A stretch of 14,171 nt of DNA, taken from contig JAKBBA010000082.1 of the NCBI GenBank assembly GCA_021808665.1, positions 1-14,171 on the forward strand, in the 5' to 3' direction. The stretch is from Actinomycetes bacterium (GTDB lineage: Bacteria > Actinomycetota > Acidimicrobiia > Acidimicrobiales > Palsa-688). The position numbers and the translations under genes are program-made. The notes under the pieces are model-generated. The model saw nothing but the letters and a program-made list of their open reading frames with translations, was not told where the DNA came from and searched no databases. Shown here in pieces: positions 1-8,120 of this stretch; within the stretch, counting starts at the first letter, position 1, and each line of letters starts with the position of its first letter.

Positions 1-1279
1 CAGCTCGCCGAACACTTTGGCCAGGTCGGCCCGGTTGATCTCGTCGATGATCAGGACGAGCGCCTCGTCGCGGTGCTCGGTGGCATCGCTTGCGAGTCGC
101 CGAAGCGGCCCAGAACGTAACCGGAAGCCGATGGTGCCTCCGTCGCCCTCTTCCGGTCGGTATCCCTCGAAGAAGTCTTCGTAGCTGTAGGCAGGGTGGA
201 ACTGCACGAGCCGAACCTGCTCCTGGCCGACAAGTTGCTCGGCGAGCTTCTGAGCCAGGAAGGCTTTGCCTGTACCGGGAGGGCCGTAGAGCACGATCTG
301 CTTAGGCTCATCGAGCAGATCTCGAACCTTCTTCAGCCACGTAAGGTCGAGCAGCAAATCCTCAGCGAGCTGCTGGGTGGGCTCGGGCAGGTGCTCGTGT
401 GCTGGGCGAGACTCCGCCCGATCGACACGCTCGTCGCTGACCCCTTGCGGGATGGTCAGGTCCTCGATGAGATCGAGCTGGGCGGTGAGGTCGATCACCG
501 CCGAACCCGAACGCAGCTTGGCCCGGAGAGGGTCGGGTAGGTCAGGGAAGTCGATCGGCGCGTCAGGGTTGCGCCAGTCCACTGCCCGGCGGAGGTTGCT
601 CCGGCCTTCCTCGGAGAGGTGCCATTCCAGTTCGCCCTTGACATCTCCAACGTAGAAGCCGCCCTCACTGGTCGTGATCACCACGTCACCGACCTTGACC
701 CGGGTCACGAATGTGACAGTCTCATCGACTTTGGATTTCTGCTCCTGGTGCTTCAGGTGGTCGTAGTCCTCTGCGGCTGCGGCAGCCAGCTCTTCCCCAG
801 AGATGCTGGGATCGATTTTCCTGAGCTGCGACGCCGGCAAGCTAACCCATCCCTCGGCTAGCCATCCCGGTACGAGGTTGGTTCCCAGCACTGAGGACCC
901 GCGGAGCAGCCAGGCCCGCCGCTGTTGTTCCTTTCTAGCGTCGTTCCATTCGTTGTAGAGCCGGTTCACTTCTGCCTGGAACGCCGCCGGATTCGGGAAG
1001 TTCTGCAGCGCCTCACGACCTGCCTCAGTGATGTCCCAGATACCCCGGCCGTCCTTGCGAACCCAACCGGCTTTGACGAGACCGGTGCTCTGCCAAAAGC
1101 AACTGGTTGACCCATCGAGGAGTGTCGTCTCCGACGGTGTTCAGGTCGTCATCAACGGGGGGATACTTTGCAGAGATGTGGTCGATGATGTCCTGCCTCT
1201 TGGTAGGGACACCAACCTGGCTGAGATAGACGAGGATTTCCCGTAAGCGTGGGAAGTTGCGCTCGTAGACGGTCATCAT
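1..1279 (-). pseudogene. McrB-like AAA+ NTPase with N-terminal Mrr_N-like winged helix; one-base frameshift; 3' end outside the window
   Basis: It reads from ATG at 1279 off the left edge; about 426 residues are visible after joining two frames. Residues 1-61 (zero frame) plus the next ~25 in the shifted frame form an Mrr_N-type winged helix, ending in RGIWDITEAGREAL. A middle region (~115-260) contains TRVKVGDVVITTSEGGFYVG and could be a DNA- or modification-sensing domain. The AAA+ part has Walker A GPPGTGKAF (~332-340), the McrB-type block VQFHPAYSYEDFFEGYRP and Walker B/signature IIDEINRAD (~410-418). The frame is lost at the A4 run 1095-1098: unshifted reading stops at 1025 after 84 residues, and dropping one base opens a stop-free frame to position 1. 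The start has an SD (GGAG, 1285-1288) 5 nt upstream and overlaps the methylase stop as ATGA. McrB proteins are NTP-driven translocases that partner the McrC nuclease in cutting modified DNA; any McrC would lie beyond the left edge. The Ala after the Walker A Lys is abnormal. The family call is strong; whether it is functional is uncertain. Confidence 0.85.
1095..1098 (-). other. frameshift site in the McrB-like gene
   Basis: On the coding strand the codons read TTG CTT TTG GCA. The zero frame keeps a poor match to the Mrr_N family and stops at 1025. Skipping one T in the T4 run gives TGG CAG AGC ACC and restores the expected winged-helix ending (GLVKAGWVRKDGRGIWDITE) plus the whole AAA+ domain. 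It may be a real mutation, a base-call error, or, less likely, +1 slippage at CUU before a UUG codon, which is rare in high-G+C genomes. Confidence 0.85.
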
Positions 1280-4200
1280 GCTCTCTCCGGATGTCGAGCG
1301 CCCTGCCCGGGCGGCGGGTCGAGGGTGGATGCGAACGGTGTTCCCGAGTCGATCGCCTTAGCGATAGCGTCGTAGGCGTCGAGGACTCGCCCGAGGAGCT
1401 CCGGGTCCTTTCGGTTCGCGATTGGGAAGGTCGAGAGCACGTATTCCGTCTCGTCCCGGTCGAGGCCGTAGAGGTGGAAGAAGGCTCCATCAAGCTCGGC
1501 ACGCAGAATCGCTCGCCGAGTTGGGTCCCATCGGAATGGTGGCCCATCGTCGGCCATGGACTCAGCCAACGGTTTCATGTCCCACGCCGGAAAGCTAAGT
1601 TCCTGCTGATGGGCGTGGACCCAGTCGGCGACTCTCTCGTTTGGCGACCAGGGGCATGACGCCTTGAAAACGTCTGGACCCGGGATCGGAAGCTGCTCTA
1701 CGTAAAAGAAGTTCATATTGGTGCCGCCAAGCTTCTGACGCATCACGAAATCGGCGACGATCGAGGAGAGCGAGGCCGCCAGTAGCGAAGGATTGCCATC
1801 CGTAAGCACAATGGGCATGCTGTTGCCCACGCCTGACAGAGGAAACTGTCCGGCGATGATGGTTCGTTCGTTGGCGGGCTTTGTGACATTTCTGAAACCG
1901 AGGAGCCACGGCTTGTCCCAGCGGCCTTGTAGACGGCCGATGACTTCGGTGGCGGCGACCCAGTATCGGGGAACGACGACGAAGTTAGGATCGGCGTGTT
2001 CGACCTCGGTAGTGTCGCGCGCGTCGCCGGCATCGGTGTAAGTAGCCCAGCGGTGGTCGTACTGGTGAATCATCTTCGCTTCATATAAGGGCAGCATCAC
2101 CTCGTTGTCACGACGGAATGAGTTGCCGTCGAGGGTCCAGCCCTCGGCTTCGAGTTGCTCGCGGGCGTGAAACAGTCCAGAGTCGCTGGTCATGTTGAAC
2201 AGGCCTTGCATAAAGGAGAGACTCCAGGGGTTGCCGCCGGGGTGGTCCTTCTTGATGAGGACAGGGTGGCGCCGGTAGATGCCGAGGGTGATCTCGGCAT
2301 CGCGGCGGCTGCGAAAGACAGGACAAGTGCCGGTATTGGGGTTGAGGAGGGTGATCTCTCCGGGGCTGAGCGTGAAGGTGGCGCCCTCGCGGGCGAGATC
2401 GTGGGGGTGGTGAGCGAAGAACGCGAAGCGTGCCTGATCGGCTGGGGCGGAACGGCCGGTCAGGGTGAGCAGGCAGAACTTGACAGTTCGGTCAACCATC
2501 TCGAATAGCGGCAACCTGTTCTCGAAGTCAAAGAGAGACACAAGCGACTTCGCAGCGACGAGGTCTTTGAAGAAGTACTGGGTGGTGGCGTCGGTGGCGA
2601 TGCCGGTGGGGAGGATCACCCCGAGCTGACCACTGGGCGAAATGAGGGAGCGGTCGGTCTCAGCGAACACCGCATAGGTGTTGATGCGACCGCGGCCCGA
2701 GAGGGGGTAGCGGCCGCTGTTGGCGTAGAAGGCCCTCTCAGCGTCGACTTGGCGAAGGTCGGCCAGGTACTCTTCACGCAGAAGCGGGTCTTCGTTGCCA
2801 AGCGCGGCAATGAGCTTTTTGCGGGTCGCCCCCGACATAGGGGCGGTCTCGGGGCGTCGCGTGGCGAACCACTCTTGCTCTTTCAGCTCCACGTGTTCCC
2901 AGGGGGGGTTACCGATGACCACGTCGAATCCGCCCGACCAGCCTGTTTCGGGATCTGCGTCGCTCTCGGCAGCGATGAAGATCTGGGGAAACTCGAGGTG
3001 CCAGTGAAACCACCGATACCGGGCGTGCAGCTGCCGCACGGCTTCGAGGAGCTCGGCTGATCCGCCCCCAGTGGCGATCTGGTCGAGGTCGGCCTGAGTG
3101 AGCTTCGGCGAATCGCCGGTCTTTGGGATCACGAATGCAGCGCACCAGGCGTCGGCGACAAGACGGGCCTGCTGGGCTTCCGGGGACGCCTCCAGGTTCC
3201 GGAGTCGCTGTTCGACGACGTGAAGGTCGGCAAGCGACCGCACGGCGAGCTGATCAATTTCGGAGGCTTGCCGGGAGAGGAAGGGGACATTCGCCGCGTA
3301 GTTGCTAGTCGAGAAGAAGTCGAGTGCTCCCGAACTCTCCTTCTTGTTCAGCTTCTTCCAGGCAGATGCGATCTTCTTGTCGTCACCTTCGATCGGGCTG
3401 TAGGCCTCGTCTGGGATGCCGGATGCGAGGAGGGCGGGGGTAGTTCCGAGGAGGGCGTTGCCCACCTTGATGTGCCCGTCGAGGAGGTTGAGGGCGCTGC
3501 CGGCGGTCATTCCTTCGAGCCACAGGCCGACTTTGGCCAGTTCTGCTGCTTGGGGGTTGACGTCGACACCGTAGATGCAGATAGAGACGACGTCGTGAAC
3601 GGCCTGGCGCATCTGTGTCTCGGTGGGCTCAGCGCCCTCGGCTCGAACGGTGGCGAGCCGGCCGGAGATGCGTCGAGCTGCGGCGACGAGGAAGTGCCCA
3701 GACCCGCAGGCCGGGTCGCATACGCGTAGGGCCAGGAGTGCCGCTTCGGGGTCTGCCTCCGCAGCGGCGCGGTCGAGGAGCGGTTCGAGGGCGCTGTCGA
3801 GGAGCGTCTCGGTGAGAGATGTGGGGGTGTAGTAAGCGCCAGTCTTCTTGCGGTCGTTGCCGGCGAGGCTGGTCAGCTCGAAGGTGCCCTGGGCAGTGTC
3901 GGCGTGGGGGACGTACTCGAGGAGATTCTCGTAGATACCGCCGAGCTCTTCGGCGCCGAGGTGCTGGTAGTCGACGACTCGCTGAGGTCCGCCGGCTTCC
4001 GGGCGGGTGATGCTGAGCTGGCGGATAGCGGTGAGGAGGTGCCGGTTGTCGATCTTCGCGCCATCAAGGGGTTGGTCAGCGGGTCCGTCCTCGAAGATCC
4101 CACCGAGCCCGCCCAGGCCAAGCTCGGGGCAGCCCTCCTCTTGGCCGAGAGCAGTGAGGACGAGTTGAAGGGACTGCCAGAGGTCGCTGTGGCGGTCGCC

Positions 4201-5256
4201 TCGGCGGGCGATGCTGACCCTTCGCAGCCGGGCGGTGGAGAACCAGTCGAGGTAGCGCTGCCGAGCGACCGGAACCGCGTCTGGGTCGAGGAGCTGGTCG
4301 CGGTCCTCGGCGACGAAGCAGAAGATGATCCGGTAGACGAGGCGGGTGATGGCTCTCTGCAGGTCCGCTCCGCTGTAGCGCCGCTCGGTGAGCGCGGTCC
4401 GGAGCTCCGTGTTGTCGGGGTGGAAGAGGAGGCCGGAGCCGATGGTCTCGATGGCGTCATGGACGCCGGTTCGCAGGTCGCCGAGGGCTCGGACTCCGGC
4501 TTCGGTGGCGTGGGTGCGCCACCGTTCCAGCCAGCAGGAGGTAATGCCGATGTCGGCATCGGTCGGCTCGAAGCGGCTCTGGTGGCAGAGCAGGTAGAGC
4601 ACGACGAAGTCGGAGAACAGTTCGTCGTCGAACATGGATGCCAGGTCGAACTCGACGTAGGAAGGCCCAACCAGGGTGGACGAGTCCCGAAGCAGTCGCA
4701 GGGTTGATCCATTGGAGATCATGGCCCACAGGTACTCATCAGCCCGGTTGAGCAGGTCCTGGATCATGGCGTGAGGGGCGCGCTCGGCGGCGCCTGCCAT
4801 GCCGGGGGTCTTGCGGTCGAGGTCGACGTTCCAGCCGAGCAGGTGCACCGGCACGATGCCGGAGGCGAGGTGGCTGACCGGCCAGGAGCGGCCGTCGACA
4901 TGGAGACCGCCTGAGGGGGTGGGAGGGACCCGGCCGAAGCCCAGTTCCCGGAGAAGGACCGACAGCCACTTCTCGCGGGTCAGCCCGGTGGCCGGCAAGG
5001 GAGCCGCGGCGAGGGCGTCGCGGTAGGCGATCCATGCGGCGCGCAGCGTTGCCCACGCCCGGTTGGCCGCCTCCCGGGGGTTGAGCCCGAGCTCGAGGTG
5101 GTAGGCGTCGGCTAGCAGCCCGGGCAGGTCGGTGCCGGTGATCACGCCGGAAATGACGTCCGTGGGCAGGGCCGACCCGATGGAGCGGACGGCGCTCAGG
5201 GTCGTGGTGTCGAATCTGCCGGTGGCGGAGGTGTCGATCACAAGGCGGCGGGTCAT
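1276..5256 (-). CDS. Eco57I-class N6-adenine DNA methyltransferase (DrmMI/PglX-like), 1326 aa
   Basis: Probable SAM-dependent N6-adenine methyltransferase that marks host DNA. The catalytic core is clear: GAYYTPTSL (473-481, ahead of the SAM fold), motif I DPACGSGHF (514-522) and motif IV FDVVIGNPPW (777-786), the NPPW signature of amino-methylases. The ~470-residue N-terminal region is probably helical; I see no PD-(D/E)xK motif there, so a fused type IIG nuclease is not supported. The ~500 residues after NPPW would hold target recognition. The length matches the large methylases of BREX (PglX) and class 1 DISARM (DrmMI). I chose ATG 5256 because its ATGA overlaps the SNF2 helicase stop at 5253; the open frame continues to 5424, but that extra N-terminus is Arg/Pro-rich and encoded inside the helicase gene. 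The 3' end overlaps the McrB-like start as ATGA. The family is near certain; the target site and exact system are not. Confidence 0.93.
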   Translation of the reverse strand: MTRRLVIDTSATGRFDTTTLSAVRSIGSALPTDVISGVITGTDLPGLLADAYHLELGLNPREAANRAWATLRAAWIAYRDALAAAPLPATGLTREKWLSVLLRELGFGRVPPTPSGGLHVDGRSWPVSHLASGIVPVHLLGWNVDLDRKTPGMAGAAERAPHAMIQDLLNRADEYLWAMISNGSTLRLLRDSSTLVGPSYVEFDLASMFDDELFSDFVVLYLLCHQSRFEPTDADIGITSCWLERWRTHATEAGVRALGDLRTGVHDAIETIGSGLLFHPDNTELRTALTERRYSGADLQRAITRLVYRIIFCFVAEDRDQLLDPDAVPVARQRYLDWFSTARLRRVSIARRGDRHSDLWQSLQLVLTALGQEEGCPELGLGGLGGIFEDGPADQPLDGAKIDNRHLLTAIRQLSITRPEAGGPQRVVDYQHLGAEELGGIYENLLEYVPHADTAQGTFELTSLAGNDRKKTGAYYTPTSLTETLLDSALEPLLDRAAAEADPEAALLALRVCDPACGSGHFLVAAARRISGRLATVRAEGAEPTETQMRQAVHDVVSICIYGVDVNPQAAELAKVGLWLEGMTAGSALNLLDGHIKVGNALLGTTPALLASGIPDEAYSPIEGDDKKIASAWKKLNKKESSGALDFFSTSNYAANVPFLSRQASEIDQLAVRSLADLHVVEQRLRNLEASPEAQQARLVADAWCAAFVIPKTGDSPKLTQADLDQIATGGGSAELLEAVRQLHARYRWFHWHLEFPQIFIAAESDADPETGWSGGFDVVIGNPPWEHVELKEQEWFATRRPETAPMSGATRKKLIAALGNEDPLLREEYLADLRQVDAERAFYANSGRYPLSGRGRINTYAVFAETDRSLISPSGQLGVILPTGIATDATTQYFFKDLVAAKSLVSLFDFENRLPLFEMVDRTVKFCLLTLTGRSAPADQARFAFFAHHPHDLAREGATFTLSPGEITLLNPNTGTCPVFRSRRDAEITLGIYRRHPVLIKKDHPGGNPWSLSFMQGLFNMTSDSGLFHAREQLEAEGWTLDGNSFRRDNEVMLPLYEAKMIHQYDHRWATYTDAGDARDTTEVEHADPNFVVVPRYWVAATEVIGRLQGRWDKPWLLGFRNVTKPANERTIIAGQFPLSGVGNSMPIVLTDGNPSLLAASLSSIVADFVMRQKLGGTNMNFFYVEQLPIPGPDVFKASCPWSPNERVADWVHAHQQELSFPAWDMKPLAESMADDGPPFRWDPTRRAILRAELDGAFFHLYGLDRDETEYVLSTFPIANRKDPELLGRVLDAYDAIAKAIDSGTPFASTLDPPPGQGARHPERA
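1285..1288 (-). promoter_or_regulatory. ribosome binding site of the McrB-like gene
   Basis: The coding strand carries GGAG (within GGAGAGAG) five bases before ATG at 1279. It lies inside the methylase 3' end, so the fourth gene has its own SD as well as the ATGA overlap. This supports 1279 as the start over the second Met codon at 1276. Confidence 0.6.
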
Positions 5257-8120
5257 CCGACCGGTACCGGGACGAGGATGTATGTGCCGATTACGTCGAC
5301 CGGCTTTTGAGCCGTCACGGTGAGTCCCCTCCGGGCGGCACCGGCCCCGGTTCGGACTCGGCGGTGGGCGTCGAGGAGGTCGCCGGCGAGCTGATCGGCC
5401 AGGCCGTCGAGATGGTCGGCCCACAGGTGGGCGGCGGTGGCTGCGTCTTCGGCGAGCCGAGCGGCGTGTCCGGGCTCGATGTTCCCGTCAGGCGTTGCGT
5501 CGAGGAGGGGCTCGATGTCGGCCGGGGTGAGCCAGTTCGGCTGGTCAGGGCGTCCGGCGAAGGCAGCGAAGCGGGCTTCCTCGGCGACTAGCTGGCGTGT
5601 GCCGGAGGAGCTGGGCAGGTCGAGGTGGAATCGGAATCGCAGCAGCAGCAGCGTCGTGAGCCTGCTGACCGCCCGGGTGCGGGTGACTCCTGCGCGCGAC
5701 GCGGCTCGTACCCCGACGCCTTGGTCGAGCTTGGGGTCGAGGGCGGTGTCGAGGACGTAGCGGGCAACGGCTTCTACGGTGGGATCGGTGCGGGTGAGCA
5801 CGGCGTGGTCTCGCGGCGCGGGGAGGTCCCGGTGAAGTACCAGAGGCTCGGCGCGGCGTCGGGGCAGAGAGTCGCGTAGCCCGACCGGCATGCCGACGGT
5901 GGGCGCCTGCCAGGTGCTCGCCTTCCCGGAAGGGGTGACGGGGGCGCCGAGCGCGGGGAGTGCGTCGAGCATGAATCTCTCGATGTTCGCCCGGGTGCCG
6001 AGCGCGGCGCGCGCCGCGTGCGCTTCGGCCACGGCCTGTTCGGGGTGGATCGATTGCTGGGCGTACTTGGTGCCCGACGTGGTTTCCCGCTCGGCGGCGG
6101 ACTCCCAGCGCCGGTGCAGCTCCCTGCGTCTGGGGTCGTCGCCCAGATCGAGGGTGAGCTGGTCAGCGGGCTCGTCTCGGCGCAGGATCAGACCCTCGAC
6201 GATCGCCTCGACGACGCTGTCGGCCTCGTCAGGTACCGGTACCGACACGCCGGTGGCTTTGCGGATCTCCTTGTACTTGCGGATGAGGACGTCGAGCACG
6301 ATGCGATCGACGCCGTTGTCCCGACCGTAGATGGTGACGGCTCTGACGATGTCTCGGCGCTGCCCGAAGCGGTCCACGCGTCCTTCCCGCTGTTCGTGAC
6401 GGGTCGGGTTCCAGGCCAGGTCGTAGTGGACGACTGCCTGAAAGTGATCCTGAAGGTTGACCCCTTCGGACAGGCAGTCGGTGGCGACCAGCACGTGGCG
6501 GCCCCCGGTCTCCGCCAACTCCGCGATGCGGGCCTCGCGCAGCGCCGGGGGCAGGGTGCCGGTCACCGCAGCGACTGTCGCGGTCTTCCCGAGCGCCGCA
6601 CCGAGGTGGTGGGCGACGTAGTCGGCGGTGTCGATGAAACGGCAGAAGATGATGGGGTCGTACCCGTCGGCCAGGAGCTCCTTGACCTCGCCTATCAACA
6701 GCTTCAGCTTGGCATCGGCACTCGGACCCGCAAGGCTGTCCGCAATGCGGGCCAGCTCGAGGAGCCTCCGCCGCTCCGGACTACCACTGTTCGCAGGCGC
6801 GTCGGGATCATCCTCGGTGGTGTCCGCTCCCGGGGTGACGTCGATTCCTTCGAGACCGTCCTCGTCGCTGGTGTCGAGCACGGCGGCCCGGCCCAGCTCG
6901 TCTGCCTCGGTCTCGCTGGTGGCAGCGAGGGTGCTGGCCCGGTTGCGCAAGGTGGCGGCAGCCGCGGCCGGAGAGGAGGCGAGTGCCCGCAAAAGGGCGA
7001 GGGCGGACCACCATCGGACCCGTTGGCGGACCGGGGTGGCCCCCTCTGTGTCGGTCATCTGGCCTCGGGCGTAGGCGAGCACTTTGGAAAAGAGAGCGGC
7101 GTAGTCGCCAGAGAGGCCGTACGCGGCCTCGCTGGTCTCGCGGTCGGAAGGGAACTCGGTGTCCTCGCTGATGTAGTGGCGGATATCGGCCCGGCGGCGC
7201 TGCACGAAGTGGCGGGCCAGACGCTCCCTGCCCTTCACTGTGTCCAGGTCGACCGATGCCAACTCCGGGTCAAGGAGTCCGATCAGGTTCCGGAAGCCAT
7301 CCTCCTTGCCGGAATGCGGGGTGGCGGTGACCAGGACCAGGTGACGGCTCGGGTCCGTAGCGACGTCCCGAACCAGGTCGTAGCGCTGGGTGCGGGCCGC
7401 AGTGCCACCCCCGCCTGCGCCGTCTGCGACACAGCCGTGCGCCTCGTCGACAATGACCAGGTCCGGGCAGTGGTTGAGGAACTCCTGGCGGCGCTGTGGC
7501 GACTTGATGAAGTCGGTGGAAACGACCGTGTAGGGGTGCCGCTCGAAGAGCGACTGGTCCATCATCAGGCCGCGGCTGAGCCGGGCGGCGGTGGCGGGGA
7601 CCACCACCTCGGCGTCGATCGAGAACTTCTCCCGCAGCTCGCGCTGCCACTGCCCGGCCAGCGCGGGGCTGCACAGCACGGCAAGTCGTTGCGCGTCGCC
7701 CTGAGCGAACAGCTCGGCGGCGATCATGCCTGCTTCGATGGTCTTGCCGATGCCGACGTCGTCGGAGATGAGAAGCCGGACCGGCTCCTGTCTCAGAGCG
7801 AGAAGCAGCGGCACGTACTGGTAGGCCCGAGGTTCCACCGCAAGGCGGGCGAGGGACCGGAACGGCCCAGCGGAGGACCGGAACCCGACCTGCAGGGCCG
7901 TCCTGAGGAGCCGGCCGGCGGAGCTGTCGCCCATGTCGGCAGCGGTCGGCGGATCGAAGACAGCGGACGTGACCGGCTCGAGCGCTGGCAGCACCGCGGC
8001 GGTGTCGTCATCTCCCCCGCCTAGTGGGCGCAGGATCAGCATCTGCTCGTCGCTGTCGGGGAGCACGACCCATTCCCGGTCGCGTGCGCGCACCAGGGTC
8101 CCGGGCGCGAACCCGGTCAA
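5253..8120 (-). CDS. SNF2/HepA-like superfamily 2 helicase (DrmD-like), 955 aa
   Basis: An ATP-driven double-stranded DNA translocase of the SNF2/RapA(HepA) group, the group that supplies DrmD in class 1 DISARM. The N-terminus starts FAPGTLVRARDREWVVLP, a common opening in these proteins. Helicase lobe 1 has Walker A GIGKT (123-127) and DEAH (225-228), with SATPHSGKE as motif III. Lobe 2 has ATDCLSEGVNLQ and motif VI QREGRVDRFGQ (577-587), typical of SNF2 enzymes. The ~370 residues after motif VI show no domain I recognise. The frame is open up to ATG 8216, but I prefer TTG 8120: its TTGA overlaps the stop of the upstream helicase, the same NTGA arrangement as the next two junctions, and it places the conserved N-terminal block right at the start. 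No good SD precedes it, consistent with reinitiation after the upstream stop. It ends in ATGA shared with the methylase. Class is certain; the start is likely; the system role is inferred from neighbours. Confidence 0.92.
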   Translation of the reverse strand: MTGFAPGTLVRARDREWVVLPDSDEQMLILRPLGGGDDDTAAVLPALEPVTSAVFDPPTAADMGDSSAGRLLRTALQVGFRSSAGPFRSLARLAVEPRAYQYVPLLLALRQEPVRLLISDDVGIGKTIEAGMIAAELFAQGDAQRLAVLCSPALAGQWQRELREKFSIDAEVVVPATAARLSRGLMMDQSLFERHPYTVVSTDFIKSPQRRQEFLNHCPDLVIVDEAHGCVADGAGGGGTAARTQRYDLVRDVATDPSRHLVLVTATPHSGKEDGFRNLIGLLDPELASVDLDTVKGRERLARHFVQRRRADIRHYISEDTEFPSDRETSEAAYGLSGDYAALFSKVLAYARGQMTDTEGATPVRQRVRWWSALALLRALASSPAAAAATLRNRASTLAATSETEADELGRAAVLDTSDEDGLEGIDVTPGADTTEDDPDAPANSGSPERRRLLELARIADSLAGPSADAKLKLLIGEVKELLADGYDPIIFCRFIDTADYVAHHLGAALGKTATVAAVTGTLPPALREARIAELAETGGRHVLVATDCLSEGVNLQDHFQAVVHYDLAWNPTRHEQREGRVDRFGQRRDIVRAVTIYGRDNGVDRIVLDVLIRKYKEIRKATGVSVPVPDEADSVVEAIVEGLILRRDEPADQLTLDLGDDPRRRELHRRWESAAERETTSGTKYAQQSIHPEQAVAEAHAARAALGTRANIERFMLDALPALGAPVTPSGKASTWQAPTVGMPVGLRDSLPRRRAEPLVLHRDLPAPRDHAVLTRTDPTVEAVARYVLDTALDPKLDQGVGVRAASRAGVTRTRAVSRLTTLLLLRFRFHLDLPSSSGTRQLVAEEARFAAFAGRPDQPNWLTPADIEPLLDATPDGNIEPGHAARLAEDAATAAHLWADHLDGLADQLAGDLLDAHRRVRTGAGAARRGLTVTAQKPVDVIGTYILVPVPVG

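Noticed and set aside
3873..4712. 279-codon minus-strand frame inside the methylase
   Set aside because: It is a Ser/Pro/Arg-rich out-of-frame shadow of the methylase N-terminal region, with no domain signal.
5257..5424. 56-residue N-terminal extension of the methylase
   Set aside because: It is almost only Arg, Pro and Gly and lies within the helicase 3' end. The ATGA overlap at 5256 gives a better start.
6018..8024. 668-codon open frame on the plus strand
   Set aside because: It lies wholly antisense to the SNF2 helicase, whose motifs are clear. Long antisense frames are common in high-G+C DNA, and its translation shows only low-complexity Gly/Val/Arg/Asp sequence with no recognisable motif.
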